A stretch of DNA of 64,000 nt from Ephemerocybe angulata (lineage: Eukaryota; Basidiomycota; Agaricomycetes; Agaricales; Psathyrellaceae), in contig JAACJK010000003.1 in assembly GCA_013368325.1 (NCBI GenBank), forward strand, positions 868,001 to 932,000, read 5' to 3'. Under the pieces are notes generated by a model. That model made no database searches. It was not told where the DNA came from and saw only the letters and a program-made list of their open reading frames with translations. Made by a program: the position numbers and the translations under genes. Shown here in pieces: positions 1 through 12,135 of this stretch (position 1 is the stretch's first letter; the number at the start of each line of letters is the position of its first letter).

Positions 1-1198
1 ACTCGACACCCTGCTCACGAAAGATATCACTCAATCTTCCGCGATGCAGAGAACAGGTCGCGCAGGTCGTGAGGGCAGCGGCATGTGTTTCCGGTTATAC
101 CCTGAATCGGCGTTCAAAGCGATGCAGGTGTCGTCCGAGCCTGAGATTCTGCGCACGAGTTTGACGTCAAGTATACTCCAGCTCAAGTGCCTTGGGCAGG
201 ACATGCAGGACCTGGACCTCATGGATAAACCAGACGAGGAATCCAGTGCGTTTCACCTTGCAATGTGCTATAATGAATGGACTGGCTGACTTTCCTCAAC
301 AAGTTATCTCCGCCTTCCGTACGCTTTGGCTCCTTGGATCCGTGGACCAAAAAGGCAGCCTCACCCCCGCCGGCCGTAAAATGGCTGCCTTCCCCGTCGA
401 CCCGATGTACGCCTGCAGCATCGTCGCTTCAGAAGGACTGCAATGCACTTCCGAGGTCATCGATATCATCTCCGTGCTTTCATCTTCTTCTAAGCTCTTC
501 GTCGATATCTCCGACCAGAGAGATGCCGTCGCCGAGCAGCGTCGGAAGTTCCGGCACCCCAGCGGTGACCATATGACGATCTTGAATGTCGTGCGTGCGT
601 ATGAAGAAATATCGGCTTCAAACGGGACCACCAGCGCGAACAAGAACAAGGCAGCGAAAAGGGAGTGGTGCAGGAAGCACTTCCTGAACGAGCGGACCCT
701 GCTTGAAGCCCAGGAAATTCGGAACCAGCTGAGAACGGTGTGTGAGAGGGAAAACATCAACTGGACGGTTTCGGCATTGAAGAAGACGGCAGTTGTGGGT
801 GGCGCGAAGGAAGATGGTGTTATTCATGAAGAAGACTCTATCATCAAGGCTTTGGGACATGGTCTAACGGGTAACGCAGCTTTCCTTCAGCCTGATGGAA
901 CATATAAGCAGATAATGGGGCCTTCGGTGAGTTACTGCCTTTCTTTCCCTACGACTAAGGCTAAGTGACCCTTCGTTTTACAGATTGTTAAGATCCACCC
1001 TAGCTCCGTTCTTTGCGATAAGAAGGTGGCTGCTATCATATATGACGAACTGGTCTGTCCCTTATTCTTACTCAGCCTGTCCTTTTTGTTGACATGCAAG
1101 TTTAGGTCTTCACAAACCATATCTACGCACGGGGCGTTTCGTCCATCCCTAAAAGCTTCTTCGCCACACACGAGCCACTCAAGCAAAGACATGCATAG
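1..1198 (+). CDS. DEAH-box ATP-dependent RNA helicase, C-terminal part (5' truncated by window edge)
   Basis: The reading frame is open from base 2. It starts just before helicase motif VI, seen as QRTGRAGREGSG, followed by the CFRLY segment typical of DEAH-box helicases. Then come the winged-helix/ratchet region (DLMDKP, LWLLGSVD, LTPAGRKMAAFPVDP) and the OB-fold end (VKIHPSSVL, VFTNHIYARGVSSI). Introns I place at 246-303, 927-983 and 1053-1105 all have GT-AG ends and restore one frame; the stop is at 1196-1198. Such enzymes remodel RNA or RNP in ribosome biogenesis or splicing. The short C-terminus and general match resemble the DHX33/Dhr2 branch (rRNA processing), but the RecA1 domain lies outside the window, so the subfamily is an inference. 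Confidence 0.9.
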
Positions 1199-4056
1199 AC
1201 TAATCTACCCTTATCATTTCTATATAGTACTGCTACACTCATGGTCACCATGACGCACATGTTGACCTATCACGACACTGATGGATTCTTTTCCCAATCC
1301 AGTCCAAAGAGCAGGGAGCGAAAGGCCAGAGGTTCCAGTTGCCGGATTCGCTTTCTATGGCTCTGGACTAGCTGCATACTTCTTCCTCTTGTCGCCTGCG
1401 TCAATATATCGACGCCTGACAAGCTTTGTCACGCACATTAGCGATTTCAGGAACTAACCACCGACCTTCCCTCACCCTTCCTTGGCTGTCCCTCAGTAGC
1501 AGGCGCTTATGGGCGCAGACCCGTGCGTAGCCGAATCCTGACTTGGTCCCGACTCCATTTTGGGAGAGTCAGGCACCAAATCAAAGTGCGTCCAATTTAA
1601 CCTAATTTAACCGAGCTCCCTCAGGATCAGGAGCTGATTTGTCCATCGCAAGGTTTATTAGAGGTCGTCGAGAAGCCAACCATAGGAGCAGAGTGAATGT
1701 AAGGAGATCTTGGACTCCCAACGCGATGGTCGCTCCACAAGTCCTACCCAGGAAGAAGTGTTCTCAAACTGGATACATGTAATCTTGCCTAAACCTGCAG
1801 GCACAGGAGGAAGTTGAGCGAGGTACCAGCGATGATTGAGCGTTACCCACAGCTATAGTACTCCGGAAGAAGGTTCGTCCTAGGAAGCTGGATATAGTGA
1901 GATTGAATGGCGCTTCAGGACGAGATGGATGCGGCCATAATTGAGGTTTCGGCCGTGGCACGGGTGATCCTCGCTCTGACCTCAGTCTAAGAGGCGAGGA
2001 AGCAAGGCCAAAACATAAATAGCGTCGAATTGCAGCACCTGAGCTCCCCTCCCCTCCCCTTCTTTCGTCTTCCTTGCTGAGACTATAACTTGTGGTGTTC
2101 GCTTGTATCAACGAGATAGTGCGTAGCTTTCTCCTCTCCTTTCTCAATGACTTTCAGTCTTCGCTCTAGGCTGCTCGCATGATGAACCACGTGCTCTGTT
2201 CCCTCAGAGCCTTCGCCAAAAACACATCCAGAGGTGCATCTGCCTTGAGAGACTTCATCGATATCTCAAAGCACTCCGGGCCGAAGGACGCTTGAGCACC
2301 GACTCCCTTTGGCATTTTCTCCTTACAACGCCATAGACTCACAACCTTGCCTCATCGGATTGAAAGGGAAACCATGCTTGGTGCGTTCCACTACTTCTTA
2401 CCGCCATGCGCTCCTGCCCATCCAATTGGCCCTCGTCTCCCTGCCCGCCGACGGATGCTGAAGCCAATCCGGCGTAGACCATGTGTCGAAGCGCTAGTTG
2501 AACCGGCTCGACAGGAAACCCGGTAGACCTCAGCTTTGTCGTCGCTTCCTTCAACCGTTATCAATCCTTGCTATGCATAAGGCGTCTCCTCGTCAGTTGA
2601 TTGGCACGTATGCCTCGAGGTCGGATCTATAGAAGCTAGAAACCGCGACATTCTCGCGTTGGTTGAAGCAAAGCACACGCATGGATAGAAGTCCTTCGAC
2701 TATGTGACTTGCTGGCTTCTCCATCGAGTTCCTTGCAGTGGATTGGTGAGTGCTCCTCCGCACTACAAACGGGGCAGATACTCATGCTCATTATTTTCGC
2801 CACTCTAGACCTTTCTTAGAGCATACGATGAATTCCCTTCTCAGGCAGTGAAGCCTGAGTGTGGAGATAACGTTGTGAGGAGTATTGTTCACGACCAGAC
2901 GGTGGGACCGTCTTCTATCAACATGGGATACATGGACAGGAACTCTGAAATGGGGTTCTCGTCTCTGTCACCAGAGCTGCTGTGCGATACGCATCGTTGA
3001 CCGTTTTGACAACGGAGAAGCGCTCGAGCCTAAATCTCTCTTCGTCATCTCTGAGCCTAGTTTCAGGCAGACGCGTCTTACCCATCGACTCTCCTGGCTA
3101 CAATCACAATCATTCACTTTTGTTGATTGAATGTCTACGAGATGGGCTTCTATTCACCTTTACAGACTTGACTTCTATTCCTTTATTTTGTGTACATTCG
3201 TCATCAACCCATACATTGCGACCATTGATTGATCTTGGACTTCGAATTCTGCTTCGAAGGGTGACTCCAATTAATCCTTATCCCGAAGAACTTGCGCTTT
3301 CAAGTGCACGATAATGTTGTGATAATGCGAATTATGAAGAAGCAGGTGTGTTTCCTCGTGCTAGGTCCCTATTCTGGCTATAATGCCTCTTCAGGTAACC
3401 GAGGGAGAAGCACTTCAAGGGACAAGGGACCAAGCTCGGGATCGCTCCTGAATGGGTCGCCTTACCACGAGTCCTGGCATCAAAAGTCAAATCAATATTG
3501 ATCCCGTTGAATACCCTCCCTGCTTGACTTCCTTCTCTCATCATAGCTTAATAATCCTCGGGAACTACCAGGCCACCCTTCCCTCCGGACGCCGTGAACC
3601 ACACTCGTGTTGGGAGGAAAGCCCTTTATGTCTTTCTTGTTTTCCCGCCTTGGACGGCGCCATACGGGCCATTGTTCTTGCCACTTGTTGCGGACGAACT
3701 GCCTCCCATGTGTCGCATCTGCCTTTCCAGAAACCCATTTTTTGGCCAAACCTTGCTTCTTGACCTTGCGCTTTACATATTGGGCGCCAAATTATGGAAA
3801 GTAGTTCTGGCTTCTCACTTGATGGTCAATCGCTGCCGGATAGCAGGTGATAGTCGACATGGAGCGAGTCGGTGCCTCTTGCAGGGCGATCCAGTTGGAA
3901 CAGCAAAAAAAACATCTCCGCTTCGGTATTGTATACACTGGCAGAATCTCTCAGATCCAAACTCCTATTAACGGCAGTTTACAATGCGAAAGCATATAAA
4001 GGAACGGTTTGACTTGTTGATATGCTCAGAGACCCACTTCCCTTCGCCTCTTCCTC
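1199..4056. other. Long intergenic region, no supported gene
   Basis: All open frames here are short, have no recognisable motif and cannot be linked by plausible splice sites into a longer protein. I see no terminal repeats or transposase-like residues. The last part must contain the promoter of the adenylation/reductase gene that starts at 4057. Confidence 0.5.
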
Positions 4057-7000
4057 ATGTCTGCCTCCTCTCTGGAAATGCTCAGCACCTCTGACAGAGA
4101 TCTCTTCTGTCGGTATGGTACTGGTGCCAAAGCCACTACCCCCTTCCACTGCGTCCCCGAAGCCTTCGACTTCCACGCGAGGACCAACGCTCACCTCGTC
4201 GCAGTCGAAGACTTCGCATTGAAAATCACCTATGCCGATCTCGACCAACAGTCTAATTGCGTGGCTCACAAGCTCTCTTCCCTCGGTGTTATCGCCGACT
4301 CTCGCGTCTGTCTCCTCGTCGAGCGTTCCATTCCCATGGTCACTGGCTTGCTTGGTATTCTCAAGGCCGGTGCTGCATACGTCCCTTTGGATGGAAACAT
4401 CGTCGTGGACTCCACCCTCGCGCACATCATACGCGACTCTCAGTCAAGCGTGGTTGTTACCACACGCAAATTCCAACACCGCCTTGCCGAAGTCAACATC
4501 CCTGTCGTTGTCTTGGAGGATACCATCTGCCCCTCCTCCGAACGTGAAAGGTGCCCGAAACCCAAGGATGTTTGCACCTCCGGACATGGAGTGTACGTTA
4601 TCTATACCAGTGGTCAGTTTAATCTTCCGAATCGCATGATCCCTCACTAACTGCCTATTCTCTAGGAACGACCGGTGCTCCGAAAGGCGTTGATGTAGCT
4701 CACGGGAATGTACTCAATCGTAAGCTTCTCTTCTGCATCTCCCAGATGAACAGAGTTCTTACACATCGCTTTAGTCGTTGGCCTCGCGCCCGGTAAGCTG
4801 GGGATGCGCCCGGGTCTTCGAGTATCGCAATTGATGAATATATCCTTCGATATGGCTGCTTGGGTACGTTATCACAATATTCTTATAAGCATATGATGCT
4901 CATTGCTGTTTGCCCCATACAGGAAATCCTCGGGTCTCTCTGCAATGGGAGCACGTTGTGTCTGCGAGGGAAGACCTCAAAGGAGTGGCGCGCCGTCATG
5001 GGTACAGTTGACATCGTCGTCGCCACCCCGTCTATGCTTCGACCCCATGAGCCTTCGGCCTACCCCAACATCAAGACTGTCGCTGTAGCCGGGGAGCCCT
5101 GTCCTAAAGGTACGCCATTTGCAGAGCTATCGTTATCCCTTTCTGATCCGTTACCCTTTATCAGGTCTTGCCGATGCATGGGGCGCGCAATGTAATTTCT
5201 ATAACAGTTGTGGCCCGACAGAGGTGAGCATCCCAATATCTCAAAAAAGATGGAGCTGCGCGTACGAATAAGCATTTCTCCGCAGATCACCATCGTGAAC
5301 ACCATGCAGCTGCACATCCCAGGGAAGCCCTTGTCTATCGGTGGACCTACCCCCAACAACACGGTCTATATCCTCGACCAAGACTTGGTACCGGTTCCCA
5401 TTGGGTCCCCCGGTGTGATGTGGGCTGGAGGCGCTGGGATCACTCGAGGATACATCAACCTCCCCAAGTTGACTCAGGATCGATATCGAAGAGATCCTTT
5501 TGCAAATGATGGGTGAGTCGAATGAAGCTGAATCTTCGAATGATATTGACTTCGACCATGCAGTTCTGTGATGTTTAACACCGGAGATCTCGGGTGAGAA
5601 TCGGTCTTTGTACTTGCTTCGTTCCCCCATCTCACCTCTCTTCCTAAAGAAAATGGCTCCCAGGCGGTCAATTAGAACCTCTCGGAAGGGTCGACAATCA
5701 AGTCAAAGTCAAGGTAAGTCGTATTCTTTATCATCATTGAGCTCTTCTCAAGAAGCTGCCCTGCTTTTCAGGGTTTCCGGGTTGAGCTCGATGGAGTTTC
5801 CGCTGCCATGGAGGTACGTTATTCCTAAGTGTCCACAGGCCTGGCGCTTAATGTTCATGATAGACATGTCCTGGTATCAAGGCGGCGACCACACTCCTCA
5901 TTGACGGGGAGCTGTGTGGCTTCGCTATGCCTGCTATCGCTTCTCCCGACGACATCAAGGCGGCGGCAGCTAAAGTGCAACCCTACTATGCAGTCCCATC
6001 CACTGTCATTGTGCTCGAAGACCTCCCAAAGACTGCGTGAGTGGGAATATGTCGAATTCATTTAATCCTTCTCACCTTTCGTACGTTAGAAATGGAAAGA
6101 TCGACAAAAACGCCTTGAAGCAGCTGGCGCTTGCGGACACGGATTCCACGGCGGATTCCGACTCAAGACCCAGAACTCCCGAGTCCAGCGATTCAAAAAG
6201 CTCATCCCCTCCCTCGACTCCCGAACGATCCGAGCCAAGTCTTTCCTCGACCATCGCCCTCAAGTCAGAGCAGGTCAAGATCGAGTTGGCCTCAGCATCT
6301 TCGCTCGAGAAGGAGGAATATATCTGGACCGGCTACCAAGAAGACGAAATGCCGGACAAGACCCAAGGCAAATACCTTCGAAACCTTCGCCACCAGATCT
6401 TCACGCTCTACCGGCGCTTGTTCGGCTTGGTCTTTGTCGTCAACATGGCTGTCTTTATCTGGATTCTGGTAACCGCCGACTACGATGCGCAGAGGCTAGG
6501 AGGAATCGTCGTCGCCAACCTGTTCTCGGCGATTCTTATGCGCCAGGACCATGTTATTAACGTCTTCTTCAACGTCTTCTGTTCTGTCCCCGCTTCGTAG
6601 GTCTTTCTGCGCTTTTGGAAACTGCATAGGCTCATTTCGAATGCAGGTGGCCTTTGGCAATTCGTCGTGTTTGCGCCAGGGTGTACCATATTGGTGGCCT
6701 TCACTCTGGCTTCGCCATTTCAGGACTTGTGTGGCTCATCTTGTTCACCGCTCAAGCGACAAAGGAGCTCGTGCGAGGCGGAAAGGTGCGTGCCCCCCAT
6801 GTATGTTGCGCCATGGCATGACCTGAATAGTCTCTCGATAGAGCTCTGCGCCAACAGTCGCCGTCACGTATGTCATCTTGGCACTGCTGGTAGGGATCGT
6901 CGCGTTCGCGCACCCAAAGATTCGCGCCAAATACCACGACAACTTCGAAATGACGCATCGATTCTTGGGATGGAGTGCAACCGCACTGGTTTGGGTACAG

Positions 7001-7973
7001 GTAATTGCTGGATCCTGTCACTTCCGAAGATTTCCTGACAGTGACGCTGCAGTTCATGTTCTTGACGATTGATTACAAGAGCGCGGATAGCGCATTGGGC
7101 CATGTTTTGGTTAAATCTCCACCATTCTGGCTCCTGATTATCATGACAAGTTCGTCCATTTTTATGTCCTTAACACCGTTCGCGCGCTAAAGTACTTCCA
7201 AGGCTCCATTATTCTACCTTGGCTCAAACTGCGCAAAGTTCCCGTCCACAGCGAGGTCCTATCCAACCATGCTGTCCGTTTGCACTTTGACTATGGTGCG
7301 TTCCTCCCGCTCCTCATTCGATATTGAAGAGTAGCTTTAACTGTTTACCAGTGACGCCTACTACCGGAAGCTTCACTCGAATCTCCTACAGTCCCCTTCT
7401 CGAGTGGCACAGCTTCGCCACCTTCCCCGAGCCTGGGAAGAAAGGCTACTCACTCGTCGTAAGTCGCGCTGGCGATTGGACGTCCAGGACGATCCAGGAG
7501 CCCCCTAAGCACATTTGGGTGAGGGGCGTCCCGACTTGCGGTGTGATCACGATCGTACCACTGTTCAGGAAGATCGTTCTTGTCGCCACGGGATCTGGCA
7601 TGGGCCCTTGCGCACCCGCTGTTCTCGAGCAACGTGTGCCAATGAAGGTGCTGTGGACGTCTCCGGATGTTAGAAAGACTTTCGGTGACAAGTTTGTCGA
7701 TGCGATTGTCGGAGCATCTCCCGATGCGGTCATCTATGGTGAGTGCTGATACTCCCCAATTTCATCTATCTTGCCTGACCAATGCCTGACGCCTGCCTTT
7801 CAGATACTCGAAAACATGGGAAGCCAGACATGGTGAAGCTCACCCATCGTCTTGTGAAGGAGTCGGGCGCAGAAGCTGTCATCATCATCTCGAATCAGAC
7901 GTTGACGAGGAAAGTTGTGTATGGGATGATGAGCAGGGGTATTCCCGCTTTCGGGGCTATCTGGGATTCATGA
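4057..7973 (+). CDS. NRPS-like protein: adenylation domain fused to ferric-reductase-like transmembrane and FAD/NAD-binding domain
   Basis: The multi-exon gene starts at ATG 4057 (MSASSLEML) and encodes roughly 1,050-1,100 residues. The N-terminal half is an AMP-forming adenylation domain: core A3 YTSGTTGAPKG (split by an intron at 4613-4665), A4 SFDMAAWEI with the Asp that contacts an amino group in NRPS A domains, A5 NFYNSCGPTE, A7/A8 NTGDLG and GRVDNQVKVKGFRVEL, and A10 KTANGKIDK. A Ser/Pro-rich linker (about 6120-6300) carries no carrier-protein GGxS motif. Next come about six hydrophobic segments (about 6420-7200) with His residues in YHIGGLHSG and EMTHRFLGW, placed like heme ligands of ferric reductases. 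The C-terminal FNR-like part shows LEWHSFATF (flavin-type) and VLVATGSGMGP (NAD-type). I infer a membrane-bound enzyme that adenylates an amino acid or carboxylic acid and carries a redox module; substrate and product are unknown. Confidence 0.85.
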
Positions 7974-8252
7974 ATTTGTCGGACAGTGTAGCCGTGGTTG
8001 TTTCCAGTTTTTGTCATTTGCATAAACCATCTAATGTATTATAGCTCGCGTGCTGTGGCCATTACTGGACCTTGGCATAAAATAGAGTTTTCTGAGCATG
8101 ATAACAAGTCCATTGCCTCCAAATTGCCTCCTTGCGTCTGTAGTCGAGCTGGTGTCCAAGCAAACCATCAAAGTTCCTTGATTGATGACAAAGACACTGG
8201 CGACGACGTCGGCGCCTGTTTTGGTGCTCTCGTTCTCATTCTTCCTTCCATC

Positions 8253-9095
8253 ATGGCACCGGGCGCTACAATCTCATCGACGTCGTACTACAAACTCTAC
8301 TTTCATGCTGCAAAGCACCCGCACCAGCCCGTAAATGGTGTACTACTAGGGCAACAAGTCGGGAATGTGGTCAAAGTGGAGGACGTTATTCCCCTTCTGC
8401 ATCACTGGACAAGCCTTAGCCCCATGATGGAGATAGGCCTGGATTTGGTATGTAAAGCTGGAAGGCTCTAATTGGATGCTCTATTCAGGTCAATAACGCG
8501 TCCAGGCAGGTCAACACGCCGATGAATCTGGGCTGAAGGTCGTGGGGTACTATCAAGCACGAACGAACGTTTCTGACGTTGGGCTGGGGCCGGTCGGGGA
8601 GAAGATTTTGCAAAGACTCCAAGAGAAGTTTAAGGATGCATTTGGGCTTGTGGTGCGTTGATATGTTTGATATGTACGGCGAAAGAAGGCGTTAAATTTC
8701 ATGATAATTGGCGCCAGATCGATGGGGAGGACTTCGGGACGGACAAAGCTGCGCTGATTGTACGTTCAACTTTGCCTTTATCTATTGACTAGACACCTGA
8801 ATACCCCAATAGCCCTGGATATATATCGCAGAATCCAGTCAGTGGAAGGTGGCACCCGGAAGCGAAGCGTTCACTCCAGGCTCGGCGTACCAACTCGCCT
8901 CCATCGACCTGCCGACCTCCGCAAAAGACTACGTGAAGCAGGGGCTTCACCAAGCATTTGGCGACTTCGATGATCATCTTGAGGATGTTTCGATCGGTAG
9001 GTCCAAGTGCTCTGGATCGCCATTGCACGCTTTCTTAAACGTCCTTGTCTACAGATTGGCTCCGCAACCGGACTTGTATACCCTTTGAAGCCTGA
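8253..9095 (+). CDS. EMC8: ER membrane protein complex subunit 8/9 (EMC8-like, UPF0172)
   Basis: Spliced translation starts MAPGATISSTSYYKLYFHAA and continues with HPHQPVNGVLLG, VEDVIPLLHHW, LSPMMEIGLDL, GLKVVGYYQAR, DAFGLVIDGEDFG, PWIYIAESS and ends DDHLEDVSIDWLRNR. This is the EMC8/9 order: a catalytically inactive MPN-like fold with the 'VNGLLL', 'P(L/I)FH' and 'VGYYHA' blocks and the terminal 'FD.HLDDI..DW' block. Introns include 8448-8505, one between the LGLV and IDGED exons, one after 8759, and one at about 9000-9055. The product is a cytosolic-face subunit of the EMC, which inserts transmembrane segments at the ER. The start was chosen because the first codons match the family N-terminus directly. 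Confidence 0.9.
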
Positions 9096-9599
9096 GTCTA
9101 CTTTGTGGGGAATACCCAATGCTTTCGCACTGCGCTGTCATTTGTGTCGTTCGTGAATAACAAATCACAACTACTGCTCTATCACAGCGCGATTGGCTGT
9201 TCTAGGGGGGGCAACAACGAGGTTCTATAAATGCTTGGTGAGTAAGAACGCGCCATTTCCTGTTGAGAAAGGGATAAACAGACAAACGACACTCTCATAT
9301 GGAGGCGCTTAACCCTTGTCTCTCTGATACTCTGTCCCTGTGAAGCCTCGCCACCTTTTGCATGACGAGGAGTGGAGGAGGATGGCTTACTTGGGCGTAT
9401 CACGGATGAGATGCAGAAGGAGGACGAAAGAGGTTGGTGGTACTGGCGGTGGAGGCAAGGAGAAAGACAGAAGAGGAATACAAGAGGGAGGCGGTGGCGG
9501 GGATCACTTGGATAACCTGTCGGAGGGACGGGGGATAGGGCTGTGACGGATGAGGAGGTGGTCGGAGTGGTATGATCTCCGAGGGTTGACTTAGGAAAC
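9096..9599. other. Spacer after EMC8 with an unresolved open frame
   Basis: Most of this interval is non-coding. From 9378 a stretch in the same frame as the next gene reads GLLGRITDEMQKEDERGW before stops near 9510. It could be an upstream exon of the 9600-10066 gene, but I could not find a splice pair joining them. Confidence 0.35.
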
Positions 9600-10066
9600 G
9601 TGGGGATGCTGGTTCCTACGGTCTATGCAACTCGGCCTGGGGCTTTGAAGGATGAGGTCGTGAAGCTGGAGTTCGAGGTGGTGTCGGGTGCGTGGCCGGT
9701 GCCGCCGGCCCAGGTCAGCTGCATCCTTATTGTTGCTTGGAACGCGGTGACTTTTATCCTATGCAGCACGACAAATCGACGGCTCTCCCGATACACATGG
9801 GGTGGCGCCCCATCCCAAGGCGTCTTGTCGATGGCGAGTCCAAGTGCATCTCACATGGGAAGTTCGAGAAATGGTTGCACTGGTACTTCGTCGATTTTTA
9901 CGTGGAGGGCCCGTACCGGAGCACCTATGTGCGTTACTCAGTGATCAAAGCCAAGACGCCTGTGTTGGAAAACGAGGAGGAAGTGGCGTTGTCCAAGAAG
10001 GAGACAAATACGAACTATGGGATTAGGTTGGGCTTCTGGAGTGATGGATCGATCACTGACCACTGA
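9600..10066 (+). CDS. Hypothetical protein, 5' end unresolved
   Basis: Two open segments join cleanly across a GT-AG intron at about 9714-9767 (exon ends VPPAQ, next exon starts HDKSTALPIHMGWRPIP). The spliced frame continues through KFEKWLHWYFVDFYVEGPY and RYSVIKAKTPVLENEEEVAL to GIRLGFWSDGSITDH and a stop at 10064-10066. Aromatic-rich, protein-like composition and the frame-restoring intron support a real gene. The 5' part is not resolved: no convincing ATG lies in frame directly upstream. I do not recognise the family. It could be a 5'-decayed gene rather than an active one. Confidence 0.4.
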
Positions 10067-10778
10067 GTACTTTTAAATCACTCTCTTTGATTTAGGTTCC
10101 TTGGAGCCTTCCTGGCTGAACCTGGGCGAGAACTCTTAATAGTGGGCCTGAAGCTCGGATTCAATAGCGTTTTCGTGGACCCTTTGGATCGGTATCGTGG
10201 AGGTCCCATGCCTGGTGGTGGGGGCCGGGCGAGGGTGGAGGGGCCTTGTGTTGTGGCAAGTTGGGGCCCAAGCGTGTGCAGGAAGAGAGTGGGCCCCGGT
10301 GAGGCCTGTGGTTTGGAGGTCTGGGAATGTCGAGGCAGACTGCAGCTGCACTGGCATTCTAGTTTCTCTCTCTCTGATCAGCGAATGCTGCCCATCGCCT
10401 ATGTGCAGGGACTCTGACGGGGTTCACAGTTCTGACGGCGCTTGAAAGCCGAAATTTACAGATGGGGGCTGTGCTAACAATGGATCCGTGGGTCTACTAA
10501 TTACGAGAGCTGACTATTTGCGTAGAAGTAAAATATGACTTCAATGGGTCAAGCAGTTCTAGTGCTTTAACTAAAAGTTTAAAGGAGAAAAATAGGGCCA
10601 TAAACAGATCCTAGAGCTCTAGTAAACATCACTCCCTAGTACTACATGATTATCGCTACACAGGCGCTTCAACTGGCACCAGTAATTATTATCCGAGCGT
10701 CCCATCTTTGGGAACATAGTTTCTCCTGACCATCCTACAGGTGCGTGTCCCTTCAGCGTATATGAAGCTCCAGTAGCT
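10067..10778. other. Convergent intergenic region, no gene seen
   Basis: The interval lies between the 3' ends of a plus-strand and a minus-strand gene. It contains a G-rich stretch (about 10190-10330) and an A/T-rich stretch (about 10480-10620). No gene or repeat could be supported. Confidence 0.5.
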
Positions 10779-11789
10779 CTACGCAACGTTAGCTCCAATG
10801 GTTGTCGCATCATGCGCACCCTTCATCAAGCGCTCCAGGTAGTACTCGATCTCGACGCCTTCGCCGCCATGGTCCATGAGGTCGTTTCGCAGGGCGCCGC
10901 AGGAGTCTTCAATATCTCTGTTTAAGCCAGTCGGGAGGGCGGAAAAGATATTCCGGAAAACGTCGCCAGAGTGCTTGAGAATATGACAGATGGCTTTGGC
11001 GTCCTCGACGCAAGTCAGCGGAGTTGATTTGGCCATCAAAGTGCAGAGACACGCAAGGACATCAGCGCCAGAAAGAGTGCCGTATTTCAGAGCCGCGCCA
11101 ATAAGAATTGCCAGGCCGGTGGATGCAGCAGGTTTCTGTCAGATTCGTTCGTAAGTCAGAGACCATTTTAGGGCAGTGATAGTGGGGCAGATAGTACACA
11201 CCTGATCGCAGGACGACACAAACTCCTCGAGTAGTAAGACCGGGAACCGGTGTTGGAACCTGTTAAAGGGCATAGACGGGTTGTCAAATTGCCTAGAGAC
11301 CTGCTTGGCAAACGACGCAATGGCGTCGATATCGACTTTCTGGTCGTCGCCCTCCACCGTAGCAAGGTTGATCAAATACTGTGCCAAGTAGGTGATAACC
11401 TTCGAGTCTGCCCAGTTAAGATCGGATCCGACCAGGAGTTTCGCGTTCGCCTCGTGGATCTGAATCTCAGAGCTTGATATGGCTGTGCTGATGTATTTGT
11501 GATATTCAGGCCATTTATCTCTCGTGGGCTGAGCTTGACGAGCTTGATCCAGTGCGCCCTGTAGTCCGGGAGCACAGTTTCCCCCTGTGAAGAGCCAGCA
11601 ATGCGTCGAGCTGCAAGAAGAGCACTCCTGAAGAGTGTCGTAGGAAGCAATTTCCATAGGATTACATGTTGAGTCCGTGTCTTGAGCCAACAGTGCATCC
11701 CTCTTGCTGGGCTTGGAGGTAAACGATGAACCAGACATCCGTTTGATGGAGTCAACAGAGCTCCGGATAGCCTTCAAGTCGAAGACCAT
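10779..11789 (-). CDS. Hypothetical protein (unknown family)
   Basis: The gene has two exons. The long 5' exon starts at ATG 11789 (MVFDLKAIRSSVDSIKRMSG) and ends EEFVSSCDQ. An intron with gtgtgt donor and acag acceptor (about 11141-11201) joins it to KPAASTGLAILIGAALKYG, which runs on to ERLMKGAHDATTIGANVA and a stop at 10779-10781. The splice restores a single frame of about 315 residues. A Cys-rich patch (CSSCSSTHCWLF) sits near residue 65. The remainder is helical-looking and contains no signal peptide or membrane segment. The ORF stays open upstream of 11789, so the start could be further out. It is transcribed away from the F-box gene at 12136. No function can be assigned. Confidence 0.6.
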
Positions 11790-12135
11790 CGCGTTAAATT
11801 GAGGAGGAAAAAAAGTGACGGATAAAATACAGAACACTGTAAGATGGTGGTTCCTGTCTAAGAGTTGTCGTTGAGCTTCCAGCGAATTTAACTGGCGCAC
11901 GGAGATATTTGGCTTTGAGCAATGAGATATTGATGGCAAAGCAAGTGTGGGAAGATGCCATCATCGGCAACGGCGGTTGCTGTTCCAAGAGGGATTGCCT
12001 TCCAAAAGAGCGCGTTTGGGTTGGAACCAACCTCCGTCCATCTTGAATCACAGTCTATCTCGAGCGCTGAGGGAGCTCTAACATTCTTTCCCTTTTGTCT
12101 GAGCCAACATCCCTGTCATCTATCACCTACGCGAC

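Noticed and set aside
1764..2147. 127-codon minus-strand open frame in the long left intergenic region
   Set aside because: It is Ser/Arg-rich without motif and has no neighbouring exons; it could be chance.
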